Of a stretch of 64,000 nucleotides of DNA, positions 34,503 to 43,124 are shown piece by piece (positions within the stretch are counted from its first letter, which is position 1; each line of letters opens with the position of its first letter). Under the pieces are notes generated by a model, which was not told where the DNA came from, did no database searches, and saw nothing but the letters and a program-made list of their open reading frames with translations. The DNA is from Arthrobacter sp. M4 (GTDB lineage: Bacteria > Actinomycetota > Actinomycetes > Actinomycetales > Micrococcaceae), in NCBI RefSeq assembly GCF_020251205.1, contig NZ_JAIWYX010000005.1, positions 248,001-312,000 of the forward strand, given 5' to 3'. The translations under genes and the position numbers were made by a program.

Positions 34503-35084
34503 ATGAGCAAGCTAACCGCAACACCCGGCCAGACCGTGGGCCCGTTCTTCGGCTATGCCCTGCCGTTCCCCAAGGACAACGAGCTTCTCGCTCCGGGCAG
34601 TCCGGGCAGCATCCGCCTCCAGGGCACGGTGTATGACGGCGCCGGACACACCATCCCTGACGCGATCCTCGAAATCTGGCAGCCTGACTCCGAGGGCAAC
34701 ATCGTCCAGCGCACCGGCTCCCTGGTCCGCGACGGCTACACCTTCACCGGTTGGGGTCGCGCCTCGGTGGGCAACACGGGCGTCTACACCTTCACGACGG
34801 TCAACCCTGGCCCCACAAAGCCCGGCAGTGCCCCCTTCATCTCCGTCACGGTGTTTGCCCGCGGCCTCATGAACAGGCTGTTTACGCGCATTTACCTTCC
34901 CGGGGACAAGGAAGCGCTGGCCAACGATCCGCTGCTCAGCTCCCTTCCGGAGGACCGCCGCAACACCTTGATCGCGCGCCGCGATCCCGACGGCGGACTC
35001 ACTTGGGATGTCCGCCTGCAGGGCGAGGGCGAGACTGTTTTCCTCGATTTCCATGCTGACACTACGGAGGGCGCAGCACAGTGA
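34503..35084 (+). CDS. pcaG: Protocatechuate 3,4-dioxygenase, alpha subunit
   Basis: 193 residues. It starts TPGQTVGPFFGYALPF, the usual intradiol alpha-subunit opening, and contains ILEIWQPDSEGN and FTTVNPGPTKPGSAPFISVTVFARGLMNRLFTRIYLP. It lacks the full iron-ligand set, as expected for alpha. ATG 34503. It overlaps pcaB by 4 bases (GTGA). Confidence 0.92.
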   Translation: MSKLTATPGQTVGPFFGYALPFPKDNELLAPGSPGSIRLQGTVYDGAGHTIPDAILEIWQPDSEGNIVQRTGSLVRDGYTFTGWGRASVGNTGVYTFTTVNPGPTKPGSAPFISVTVFARGLMNRLFTRIYLPGDKEALANDPLLSSLPEDRRNTLIARRDPDGGLTWDVRLQGEGETVFLDFHADTTEGAAQ

Positions 35085-36511
35085 CCCCCAACGACGGCGA
35101 CTTTGGGCTGCTCAGCCCCGTGTCGGCGTCGCCCGCTGTGGCGGCGCTGACCGGCGACCGCGCGGTCCTGGCCGCAATCCTCGACGTCGAGGCCGCCTGG
35201 GCAGGCGTCCTCGAGGATGCCGGGCTGGCCCCGGCAGGTTCGGCAGCCGTTGTCGCTGAAGCTGCCGACCCCGGCCTGTTCGACGTCGCTGACATCGCCG
35301 AACGTGCCCGCGGCGGCGGCAACCCGGTCATCCCCCTTCTGGCGGACCTCCGCCAGCAGGTACGAGCCGTCAATGTTGCTGCCGCTGGGGCCGTGCATAA
35401 TTCGCTGACCAGCCAGGATGTGCTGGACACCGCCCTGATGCTGCTTGCTCGGCGCACGGTCACGGCTGTGCTGGCCGAGGTGAGAGGCACGACGGCGGCA
35501 CTCGCCGCGCTTGCCTCGGAGCACACAGCCACGCTGTGCGTGAGCCGCAGCCTCACCCAGCATGCCCTGCCCTACACCTTCGGACTGCGCGCAGCGCAGT
35601 GGTTCCAGGGCATCGCGGCGGCGGCCGAGCGGCTTGCGGCTGTTACGTTCCCCGTCCAGTTTGGCGGTGCAGGAGGAACTCTCGCGTCGGCGACGGTGTT
35701 GACCGCCGACGCCGATGCGGACCCCTTCACGCTTGCCGATGCCCTCGCCGAGCGCCTGCACCTCAGTGCGGCTACCGCACCCTGGCACACCAACCGACTG
35801 CCCTTCACGGCACTGGGCGACGCCCTCGCCGCGCTTTCCGATTCCTTCGGCAAGATCGCCGCCGATGTCCTGTTCCTGAGCCGCCCTGAGGTTGGCGAAG
35901 TCGCGGAACCGCGGGCGGAAGGCAGGGGCGTGTCCTCGGCCATGCCGCAGAAGCAGAACCCCGTGCTGTCAGTGTTGGTCCGGAGCGCAGCCTTCCAGGC
36001 GCCCTCGCTGGGCGCTCAGCTGCACCTAGCCGCAGCTACCTTTAACGACGAACGTCCGGACGGTGCCTGGCACAGCGAATGGCCAGCCCTTCGCTCCCTG
36101 CTGGGCTTGGTCCTCGGCGCATCGATCCAGCTACGCGAACTAGCCGAGGGCCTGCAGGTCTTCCCGGAAGCCATGCGCCGCAACCTGGACCTCGCCGGAC
36201 CGCTGCTGCTCAGTGAGCGTGTCAGCACGGTGGCCACGCCGTTGTTGGCCGGCGAGTCCGGTGACAAGACCGCCGCCAAAGCCCGCCTGCAGGAAGTCGT
36301 GGACCGCACGCTCGCCACCCCTGCTGGGCAGCAGGCGGACACCTACGCAAAGCTCCTCCGCGAAGCCATCCCCGCTGATCGCCTCAGCGATGACGAACTG
36401 GCCGAGCTGCTGGATCCCGCGGCCTACATCGGCCAGGCGACGGAGATCGTCAAGCGCATCCTGGCTGCTTATCCCGACTACACCCACCCGAAAGGAGCCC
36501 ACCGTGGTTAA
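35081..36511 (+). CDS. pcaB: 3-carboxy-cis,cis-muconate cycloisomerase
   Basis: 476-residue member of the fumarase/aspartase superfamily that lactonises carboxymuconate to gamma-carboxymuconolactone. SLTSQDVLDTALMLLARR and the signature loop SSAMPQKQNPVLSVLVRS are clear. GTG 35081 overlaps pcaG, and the end overlaps pcaD by 8 bases. The C-terminal extension past the core fits the long actinobacterial form. Confidence 0.92.
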   Translation: MTPNDGDFGLLSPVSASPAVAALTGDRAVLAAILDVEAAWAGVLEDAGLAPAGSAAVVAEAADPGLFDVADIAERARGGGNPVIPLLADLRQQVRAVNVAAAGAVHNSLTSQDVLDTALMLLARRTVTAVLAEVRGTTAALAALASEHTATLCVSRSLTQHALPYTFGLRAAQWFQGIAAAAERLAAVTFPVQFGGAGGTLASATVLTADADADPFTLADALAERLHLSAATAPWHTNRLPFTALGDALAALSDSFGKIAADVLFLSRPEVGEVAEPRAEGRGVSSAMPQKQNPVLSVLVRSAAFQAPSLGAQLHLAAATFNDERPDGAWHSEWPALRSLLGLVLGASIQLRELAEGLQVFPEAMRRNLDLAGPLLLSERVSTVATPLLAGESGDKTAAKARLQEVVDRTLATPAGQQADTYAKLLREAIPADRLSDDELAELLDPAAYIGQATEIVKRILAAYPDYTHPKGAHRG

Positions 36512-37307
36512 GCCGAACATCAAGGCGGTGCTGCTGTCCCCCCAGCGTGCCCTCGGGGACAAGCCCTTGTTGGTCGTTGGGCCGTCGCTGGGCACGTCCA
36601 CAGTGCTGTGGAACGACGCTGCTGTCTTGCTGGGCGGCGAGTACGACGTGATCGCTTGGGACCTCCCGGGCCATGGCGTTTCGCCAGCCGCTGCCGAAAC
36701 CTTCACCGTCGATGAGTTGGCCGACGCCGTTGTGGACCTTGTTGACTCCATCGCGCCCGGCGCCACGTTCCACTACGCGGGGGTCTCCCTTGGCGGCGCC
36801 ACTGGGCTGCAGCTGGGCATTAAGCACGGCGAACGGCTCAGGAGCCTGTCCGTGCAATGCTCGGGGGCCAAAATCGGAACCCCGGAAGGCTGGCTCGAGC
36901 GTGCCGAGCTGGTCCGTGCGCAAGGCACTCCAGTGATGATCCAGGGCTCGGCACGGCGCTGGTTCGGTGGCGGTTTTATGGACCGCAAGCCTGAGGTCAG
37001 CAGCCGGCTTCTGCACTCCCTTCGCGACGCTGACCGCTTCAGCTATGCCTTTTGTTGTGAAGCGCTGGCTGCCTTTGACGTCCGCGCCGAACTCGGCAGC
37101 ATCACAGTCCCCACCCAGGCGATTGCCGGCGTCGAGGATTCGGTGGTCCCGCCGTCGTATGCGGAAGAAATCGCTGCCGGCATCAACGCTGGCGGCGGCA
37201 ACGCGGCCGCCGTGGCGCTCGACGGCGTCGCGCACCTTGCGCCGGCAGAGGCGCCTGGCGCCGTCGTTGAGTTAATGCGGAATTTCATGAAGGAGGCTGG
37301 CGCATGA
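36504..37307 (+). CDS. pcaD: 3-oxoadipate enol-lactonase
   Basis: 267-residue alpha/beta hydrolase that opens 3-oxoadipate enol-lactone to 3-oxoadipate. WDLPGHGVSP, the nucleophile elbow YAGVSLGGATG, an acid in GVEDSVVPP and the His in LDGVAHLAPAEAP are present. GTG 36504 follows AAAGGAGCCCACC and lies within the end of pcaB. In many actinobacteria PcaD and PcaC are fused as PcaL; here they are separate genes with a 4-base overlap. Confidence 0.9.
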   Translation: MVKPNIKAVLLSPQRALGDKPLLVVGPSLGTSTVLWNDAAVLLGGEYDVIAWDLPGHGVSPAAAETFTVDELADAVVDLVDSIAPGATFHYAGVSLGGATGLQLGIKHGERLRSLSVQCSGAKIGTPEGWLERAELVRAQGTPVMIQGSARRWFGGGFMDRKPEVSSRLLHSLRDADRFSYAFCCEALAAFDVRAELGSITVPTQAIAGVEDSVVPPSYAEEIAAGINAGGGNAAAVALDGVAHLAPAEAPGAVVELMRNFMKEAGA

Positions 37308-37777
37308 GCGGCACTCAGGACCTTCCGGCAAGCGGCGCCATCCAACCCGGCGCCACAGCCAAGGAAATCTACGACGCCGGCATGGTGGTCCGGCGTGAAG
37401 TGCTCGGCAATGCGCACGTGGACCGCGCCAACGCCGGCAAGGACGAGTTCACGGACGACTACCAGGACATGATCACCCGGATCGCCTGGGGTGAGATCTG
37501 GACCCGCCCGGGCCTCAGCCGCCAGATGCGCTCCGCAGTGACGCTTACGGCGCTGGTGGCCCACGGGCACTGGGAAGAGCTGGCCATGCACGTCCGTGCC
37601 GCCCTGAGTAACGGGCTGAGCAGGGACGAGATCAAGGAAATCCTGCTCCAGACGGCCATCTATTGCAGCGTTCCGTCGGCCAACTCGGCCTTTAAGACCG
37701 CGCAGAAAGTCTTTGCGGACATTGACTCCGCAGCTGGAGCCTCAGGCACCGATACAGAAACAGAGGAAACCCTATGA
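37304..37777 (+). CDS. pcaC: 4-carboxymuconolactone decarboxylase
   Basis: 157 residues of the CMD fold. WGEIWTRPGLSRQMRSAVTLTALVAHGHWEELAMHVRAALSNGLS and EILLQTAIYCSVPSANSAF are the PcaC signature; the AhpD CxxC motif is absent, as expected for a true decarboxylase. It makes 3-oxoadipate enol-lactone for PcaD. ATG 37304 overlaps pcaD, and the gene end overlaps pcaF, each by 4 bases. Confidence 0.93.
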   Translation: MSGTQDLPASGAIQPGATAKEIYDAGMVVRREVLGNAHVDRANAGKDEFTDDYQDMITRIAWGEIWTRPGLSRQMRSAVTLTALVAHGHWEELAMHVRAALSNGLSRDEIKEILLQTAIYCSVPSANSAFKTAQKVFADIDSAAGASGTDTETEETL

Positions 37778-38988
37778 ATCAGGCTTTTGTGTACGACGCC
37801 GTACGCACGCCTTTTGGCAAGTTCGGCTCCGGTCTTGCCGCTGTCCGTCCGGATGATTTGGCTGCGCATGTGGTGCGCGAGTCGGTGAAGCGGGCCCCGG
37901 GGCTGGATGTTGAGCGGATTGATGAGGTGGTGTTCGGGAACGCGAACGGTGCCGGTGAGGAAAACCGGAACGTTGCCCGGATGGCGACGCTGCTCGCTGG
38001 CCTGCCGGTTTCCATTCCCGGGACCACGGTGAATCGTTTGTGTGGTTCCTCGCTGGACGCTGCGATCATCGCCTCGCGGCAGATCAACACAGGCGATGCT
38101 GACGTGATTTTGGTGGGCGGTGCCGAGTCGATGAGCCGGGCTCCGTGGGTGCTGCCGAAGACGGAGAAGCCGTACCCTGCCGGGGACCTGACCCTGGCCT
38201 CCACTACGCTGGGCTGGCGTTTGGTGAACAAGGCCATGCCCGCCGACTGGACTGTGTCTTTGGGCGAGGCCACCGAACGGTTGCGGGAGAAGTACGGGAT
38301 TTCCCGGGCACGGCAGGACGAATTCGCCGCGGCCTCACACAACCTCGCCGCCGCTGCCTGGGACGAGGGTTTCTATGACAACCTCGTGGCTCCGGTGCCG
38401 GGCACTGACCTGGTCCGCGACGAGGGGATCCGCCCGGGCTCCTCCGCGGAGAAGCTTGCAGGGTTGAAGACTGTGTTCCGCCCGGAGGGTTCAGGGCCCG
38501 ACGCTGGTACTGTCACCGCCGGGAACGCCTCACCGCTGTCCGACGGCGCGTCCGCTGCGTGGATCGGGTCCGAGAACGCTGCTTCGATTCTTGGCCTTGA
38601 GCCGCTGGCGAGGATCGCCGGGCGCGGTGCGCACGCCAATGACCCGCAGTTCTTCGGCTACGCGCCGGTGGAGGCTGCGAACAAGGCCCTCGCGAAGGCG
38701 GGCATCGGCTGGGACCAGGTGGGCGCCGTCGAACTTAACGAAGCGTTCGCCGCGCAGTCCCTGGCCTGCATCGATGCCTGGGGCATCGATCCGGCCATCG
38801 TGAACCGGCACGGCGGGGCGATCGCGATGGGCCACCCGCTGGGCGCCTCGGGCACCCGGATCCTAGGCACCCTGGCGCGCTCCCTGCAGGCCTCCGGTCA
38901 GCGCTGGGGCGTGGCGGCGATTTGCATCGGCGTGGGCCAGGGCTTGGCCGTGGTGCTGGAAAACGTCACTTCGGGTGTTAGGGGTTAG
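37774..38988 (+). CDS. pcaF: 3-oxoadipyl-CoA thiolase
   Basis: 404-residue thiolase. The acylated Cys is in NRLCGSSLDAAI (about residue 90), the catalytic His in NRHGGAIAMGHPLGASG, and the second Cys in AAICIGVGQG, where CIGGGQG is commoner. It splits 3-oxoadipyl-CoA into succinyl-CoA and acetyl-CoA. ATG overlaps pcaC. It is followed after three bases by the CoA-transferase genes that make its substrate. Confidence 0.92.
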   Translation: MNQAFVYDAVRTPFGKFGSGLAAVRPDDLAAHVVRESVKRAPGLDVERIDEVVFGNANGAGEENRNVARMATLLAGLPVSIPGTTVNRLCGSSLDAAIIASRQINTGDADVILVGGAESMSRAPWVLPKTEKPYPAGDLTLASTTLGWRLVNKAMPADWTVSLGEATERLREKYGISRARQDEFAAASHNLAAAAWDEGFYDNLVAPVPGTDLVRDEGIRPGSSAEKLAGLKTVFRPEGSGPDAGTVTAGNASPLSDGASAAWIGSENAASILGLEPLARIAGRGAHANDPQFFGYAPVEAANKALAKAGIGWDQVGAVELNEAFAAQSLACIDAWGIDPAIVNRHGGAIAMGHPLGASGTRILGTLARSLQASGQRWGVAAICIGVGQGLAVVLENVTSGVRG

Positions 38989-38991
38989 GCG

Positions 38992-39675
38992 ATGCTGCAG
39001 TTTATTGACACAGTCGGCGAGGCTGTCGCCGGGATCAGGGATGGTTCCACGGTGATGATCGGCGGGTTCGGCAATGCCGGGCAGCCGTTCGAGCTGATCG
39101 ACGCGCTGCTGGATTCCGGGGCCACGGATTTGACGGTGGTGAACAACAACGCCGGTCAGGGCGACCAGGGCCTGGCCTTGCTGATCAAGGAAGGCCGCGT
39201 GCGGAAAATGATTTGTTCCTTCCCGCGGCAGTCCGATTCCTGGCACTTTGATGAGAAGTACCGGGCCGGGAAGATCGAACTCGAGCTGGTCCCGCAGGGC
39301 AACCTTGCCGAGCGGATCCGGGCCGCCGGTGCCGGGATCGGCGGGTTCTTCACCCCCACCGGATACGGCACCATGCTCGCCGAGGGCAAGGAAACCCGCT
39401 TCCTGGACGGCAAATGGCAGGTGTTCGAAACCCCCATCCACGCCGACGTCGCGCTGATCAAGGCCCTGACGGCGGACCGGAAGGGCAACCTGGTCTACCG
39501 CAAGACGGCGCGGAACTTCGGCCCGATCATGGCCGCCGCGGCCAAGCACACCATCGTGCAGGTTTCCGAGATCGTCCCCACCGGGGCCCTGGACCCGGAG
39601 AACATCGTCACGCCGGGCATTTACGTCAACAGCATCGTCCGCGTCGCGGGTACCCCTGCAGAAAGGGCGGCATAG
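38992..39675 (+). CDS. pcaI: 3-oxoadipate CoA-transferase, subunit A
   Basis: 227 residues. MIGGFGNAGQPFELIDALLDSG and NNAGQGDQGLALLI match the alpha subunit of type I CoA-transferases (PcaI/CatI, ScoA). With the next gene it moves CoA from succinyl-CoA to 3-oxoadipate. ATG 38992 is three bases after the pcaF stop. Confidence 0.92.
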   Translation: MLQFIDTVGEAVAGIRDGSTVMIGGFGNAGQPFELIDALLDSGATDLTVVNNNAGQGDQGLALLIKEGRVRKMICSFPRQSDSWHFDEKYRAGKIELELVPQGNLAERIRAAGAGIGGFFTPTGYGTMLAEGKETRFLDGKWQVFETPIHADVALIKALTADRKGNLVYRKTARNFGPIMAAAAKHTIVQVSEIVPTGALDPENIVTPGIYVNSIVRVAGTPAERAA

Positions 39676-39677
39676 CA

Positions 39678-40358
39678 ATGAGCACTGAAATCAGCATCCA
39701 ACGCTCCGTCAAGCCGCTGGGCAAGGACGAACTCGCCGCCCTGGTGGCCCGCGACATCGCCCCCGGCTCGTTCGTGAACCTCGGCATTGGCCAGCCCACA
39801 CTGGTGTCCAACTACCTCACCGAGGAACAGAACATCACCCTGCACACGGAAAACGGCATGCTCGGCATGGGCCCGGAAGCCGTCGGGGAGCAGATCGACG
39901 GGGACCTGATCAACGCCGGGAAGATCCCCGTCACGGAACTCCCGGGCGCTTCGTACTTCCACCACGCGGACTCCTTCGCGATCATGCGCGGCGGACACTT
40001 GGACATCTGCGTGCTCGGCGCTTTCCAGGTCTCCGCCACCGGCGACCTGGCCAACTGGCACACCGGCGCCCCGGACGCGATCCCGGCCGTGGGCGGCGCC
40101 ATGGACCTGGCCACCGGCGCCAAGGACGTGTTCGTCATGATGACCCTGCTCACCCGCGACGGCACTTCCAAACTCGTCGAGGCCTGCACCTACCCGCTCA
40201 CCGGCGTCGGCTGCGTCACCCGCGTCTACACCGACAAAGCCGTGTTCCTCATCGGACCCGACGGCGTCACCGTCCGCGAAACCTTCGGCATCACCCTCGA
40301 AGAACTCCAACAACTGGTGCCCGTGCCGCTCAAGGCGACTTCCGCCGTCGGGGTTTAA
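39678..40358 (+). CDS. pcaJ: 3-oxoadipate CoA-transferase, subunit B
   Basis: 226 residues. SFVNLGIGQPTLVSNYL and the catalytic glutamate in HTENGMLGMGP identify the beta subunit of the CoA-transferase. ATG 39678 is two bases after the pcaI stop; the longer open frame from 39414 lies inside pcaI. It is the last enzyme gene of the operon and is followed by the hairpin at 40363-40420. Confidence 0.93.
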   Translation: MSTEISIQRSVKPLGKDELAALVARDIAPGSFVNLGIGQPTLVSNYLTEEQNITLHTENGMLGMGPEAVGEQIDGDLINAGKIPVTELPGASYFHHADSFAIMRGGHLDICVLGAFQVSATGDLANWHTGAPDAIPAVGGAMDLATGAKDVFVMMTLLTRDGTSKLVEACTYPLTGVGCVTRVYTDKAVFLIGPDGVTVRETFGITLEELQQLVPVPLKATSAVGV

Positions 40359-40362
40359 CAGT

Positions 40363-40420
40363 GCGACGGCGGTAGTCGCCGCGTGGCGTCTACCGCCGCC
40401 TTGGCGACTACCGACGTCGC
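40363..40420 (+). terminator. Large hairpin after pcaJ
   Basis: 18-base arms at 40363-40380 and 40403-40420 (core GGTAGTCGCC / GGCGACTACC, 17 of 18 paired). A competing fold pairs GGCGGTAG (40368-40375) with CTACCGCC (40390-40397). No T tail, so it could terminate or be a mobile palindromic unit. Confidence 0.55.
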
Positions 40421-40476
40421 TATGTGATCTAGGCCATTAGGATAGAGAGTCAGCCGGAAGGAAGCGGGGGCGGGCA

Positions 40477-41286
40477 ATGTCAGAAGCAGCAGTCGCGGCG
40501 GAAGCACCGCAGGCCAGCGACCAGTACGTTCAGTCGCTGGCGCGCGGTCTGGCCGTGATTCGTGCGTTCAATGCCCAACACCCGGTGATGACTCTCACCG
40601 AAGTGGCCTCGCGTACTGGCCTTACCCGGGCCACGGCACGCCGCTTCCTGCACACCCTCGTGGAGCTCGGGTACGTCCGAACAGACGGCAAGACCTTCGC
40701 CTTAACGGCGATGGTGCTGCAGCTCGGCTACGCCTACCTATCCGGCTTGTCCCTGCCGCAGCTGGCCCAGCCCCACCTCGAGGAGCTGTCCCTCAAACTC
40801 GGCCAGTCGACGTCGGCGGCAGTGTTGGATGGCACTGACATCGTGTACGTGGCACGCGTGACGACGCGGCGGATTATGACGATCGGCATTACTGTAGGAA
40901 CCCGATTCCCGGCTTACGCCACGTCCATGGGTCGCGTGATCCTGGCCGGGCTGCCGCAGGACAAGTTGGACGAATACCTCGCAGCGGCCGATATCAAGGC
41001 CATCACACCGCGGACTGTCGCTTCGCGGGAGGACCTGCTGCGGATCCTGGATGACGTGCGGCGGCAAGGTTGGTGCGTGCTGGACCAGGAACTTGAGCTT
41101 GGCCTCATGTCCGTGGCCGCGCCGCTAAAGAACACTGCCGGAAAGGTAGTCGCGGCGGTCAACGTGTCCCTCCAGGCCCAGCACGTCGAGGCCCAACCGG
41201 ACCCGCAGGCTTACGTGGCGTCCGTGCGGGACGAATTGCTGGCCACGGCGGCGGCGATTTCAGCGGACATCTCGGCGAAGCACTAG
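40477..41286 (+). CDS. pcaR: IclR-family regulator of the pca operon
   Basis: 269 residues. The winged helix-turn-helix LTEVASRTGLTRATARRFLHTLVELGYV lies at about 35-65, followed by the IclR effector domain (RVTTRRIMTIGITVGTRFPAYATSMGRVILAGL, later WCVLDQELELGLMSVAAPL). This matches PcaR/PobR-type regulators that respond to 3-oxoadipate or protocatechuate. It lies on the same strand behind pcaJ. The likely target is the TGTTC-N7-GAACA palindrome before the shikimate dehydrogenase gene. The symbol is by context. Confidence 0.85.
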   Translation: MSEAAVAAEAPQASDQYVQSLARGLAVIRAFNAQHPVMTLTEVASRTGLTRATARRFLHTLVELGYVRTDGKTFALTAMVLQLGYAYLSGLSLPQLAQPHLEELSLKLGQSTSAAVLDGTDIVYVARVTTRRIMTIGITVGTRFPAYATSMGRVILAGLPQDKLDEYLAAADIKAITPRTVASREDLLRILDDVRRQGWCVLDQELELGLMSVAAPLKNTAGKVVAAVNVSLQAQHVEAQPDPQAYVASVRDELLATAAAISADISAKH

Positions 41287-41323
41287 GGTGTTGCGGCGGT
41301 CAGTGCCCGTGCTCGCGCTGAAA

Positions 41324-41405
41324 CTCCCCACCTTTCCTTCTCAGCCGGTCCGCGCACCCGGCGTGTCACCACGACACGCCAGCAACCGCCGTCGAACGTG
41401 GGGAG
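41324..41405. repeat. Second nested inverted-repeat intergenic element
   Basis: Outer arms CTCCCCAC (41324-41331) and GTGGGGAG (41398-41405) enclose an inner perfect hairpin, GGCGTGTC (41360-41367) with GACACGCC (41373-41380). The inner core equals that of the element at 2979-3096. It separates pcaR from pntAA and may also act as terminator. Confidence 0.55.
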
Positions 41406-41523
41406 ATTGCAACCGAGCTAATACGGCTTCCTGGCGTCCCCTACTGCCGCGCCGGGCACATCGGCTTTAGACTCGTGCCACCACGTGCAGCGGCGCGGCT
41501 GCACTCATCCGAAAGGGGTGGCG

Positions 41524-42726
41524 GTGAAGCTAGGCATTGCGCGCGAGCGCCGGGAGGGCGAACTCCGGGTGGCCGCGACGCCGGAAACAGTCAAGCAACT
41601 ATGCGGCCTTGGCCTTGAGGTTCTGATCGAGTCGGGAGCCGGCCAAGCGTCCGGCCATGCCGACGACGACTATCGCCAGGCGGGCGCCCGCATCGTTGAC
41701 GTTTTGGACTTGGGGGCCGTTGACGTCCTCGGCCATGTACGTCCCCTGGAACCGTCGACGGCGGCAAGCCTCCGCCGCGGTGCTGTCACCGTGGGACTGG
41801 CCTCGCCGTCGTCGGAGTTGCCAACGGTGAGGGCGCTCGCCGAGGCGGGTATCACCTCTTTCGCACTGGAACTGGTGCCCCGTATTTCGCGGGCACAATC
41901 CATGGACGCGCTCACGTCGCAGGCGCTTGTTGCCGGATACCGCAGCGTGCTCGAGGCGGCCATGCGGCTACCGCGGTTCTTCCCGCTTTATATGACCGCG
42001 GCCGGTACCATCCCGCCGGCTAGGGTGCTGGTGCTGGGTGCCGGCGTCGCTGGTCTCCAGGCGATTGGCACAGCCAAGCGGTTGGGCGCGCGGGTTTCCG
42101 CCAACGACATCCGGCCGGCGTCAGCCGAGGAAGTGGCCTCGATGGGTGGCACGTTCATCAGGCTTGACGTGGAGACTGCCGAGGCGGCCGGCGGTTATGC
42201 GCGGGAGCTGAGCGCGGACCGCGGCGCTATGCAGCGGAAGCTGCTGGCGCCGCACGTGGCACAGGCCGACGTGCTGATCACGACGGCGGCCGTTCCCGGG
42301 CGCCCGGCTCCATTGTTGGTCACGAAGGACATGGTGCAGGCTATGCGTCCGGGCTCGGTGGTGGTGGACCTGGCCGCTGAATCCGGCGGCAATGTGGAAG
42401 GCTCGGTCCCTGGGCAGGACATTTTGGTCCCCACGGCCGATGGTCGCGGCACGGTCACGCTGGTGGGCCTCAAGGATCCGGCTTCTGCCATGTCGGCCGA
42501 CGCCTCGCGGATGTACGCCAAGAACGTTGCCAACCTGTTGGCGCTGATGACGCGGGATGGGATTGTCGCCCCTGATTTCGATGACGACGTGGTGGCCGGG
42601 ACGTGCCTGACCCATGACGGTGAAGTGAAGCACGGTCCAACCGCAGAAGCGTTGGCGGCGCACTTGGAGGAATTGGCGTCGCAGTCTGGGAATGCGGCTG
42701 GGGCCCGGAACCAGGGGGCGTTGTGA
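41524..42726 (+). CDS. pntAA: NAD(P) transhydrogenase subunit alpha, part 1
   Basis: 400 residues. The soluble NAD(H)-binding dI component, with the AlaDH/PNT fold: KLGIARERREGELRVAATPETV at the start, then RVLVLGAGVAGLQAIGTAKRLGARVSANDIRP as the NAD Rossmann motif, with Asp favouring NAD. The enzyme moves hydride between NADH and NADP while protons cross the membrane. GTG 41524 is chosen because AAAGGGG lies five bases before it; GTG 41518 is also possible. The stop shares a base with the pntAB start. Confidence 0.9.
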   Translation: MKLGIARERREGELRVAATPETVKQLCGLGLEVLIESGAGQASGHADDDYRQAGARIVDVLDLGAVDVLGHVRPLEPSTAASLRRGAVTVGLASPSSELPTVRALAEAGITSFALELVPRISRAQSMDALTSQALVAGYRSVLEAAMRLPRFFPLYMTAAGTIPPARVLVLGAGVAGLQAIGTAKRLGARVSANDIRPASAEEVASMGGTFIRLDVETAEAAGGYARELSADRGAMQRKLLAPHVAQADVLITTAAVPGRPAPLLVTKDMVQAMRPGSVVVDLAAESGGNVEGSVPGQDILVPTADGRGTVTLVGLKDPASAMSADASRMYAKNVANLLALMTRDGIVAPDFDDDVVAGTCLTHDGEVKHGPTAEALAAHLEELASQSGNAAGARNQGAL

Positions 42727-43124
42727 TGGAAGGCATCAGCCTGTTGACGATCACTGTGCTGGCGGTGTTCGTGGGCTTCGAAGTCGTGTCCAAGGTGTCC
42801 AGTACCCTGCACACTCCGCTGATGTCCGGTGCCAACGCGATTCACGGCATCATCCTGGTGGGGTCCATCATCGTGGCGGGGCAAGCGTCCGAGCCGTTGG
42901 TTCTCGCAGTGGCACTCCTCGCGGTGGTCCTGGCGACGGCCAACCTGGTGGGCGGTTTTGTGGTCACAGACCGGATGCTGGAGATGTTCCATGGGCGGGG
43001 GCCCGGCCGTGGAACCCGGGCAGCCGGGGCGAGGGCTGTAGACGACGCCGCTGTGGTGCCGGATCCGGCCGAATCCGCGGTTGTCGAAGCATCCAATCCA
43101 GCCCACGAAAGCGGTGCCCGATGA
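42726..43124 (+). CDS. pntAB: NAD(P) transhydrogenase subunit alpha, part 2
   Basis: 132 residues. Membrane part of the alpha chain: helices from LLTITVLAVFVGFEVV, then VHTPLMSGANAIHG-type LHTPLMSGANAIHGIILVGSI, then VLATANLVGGFVVTDRML. A variable Arg/Ala/acidic tail of about 40 residues follows. ATG 42726 shares one base with the pntAA stop, and its stop overlaps pntB (ATGA). Confidence 0.9.
   Translation: MEGISLLTITVLAVFVGFEVVSKVSSTLHTPLMSGANAIHGIILVGSIIVAGQASEPLVLAVALLAVVLATANLVGGFVVTDRMLEMFHGRGPGRGTRAAGARAVDDAAVVPDPAESAVVEASNPAHESGAR

Noticed and set aside
33398..34510. 370-codon open frame antisense to pcaH
   Set aside because: No domain features; it is the mirror of pcaH coding sequence.
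41288..41470. 60-codon open frame between pcaR and pntAA
   Set aside because: Runs through the nested inverted repeat, has no ribosome site, and its translation is Arg/Pro-rich noise.
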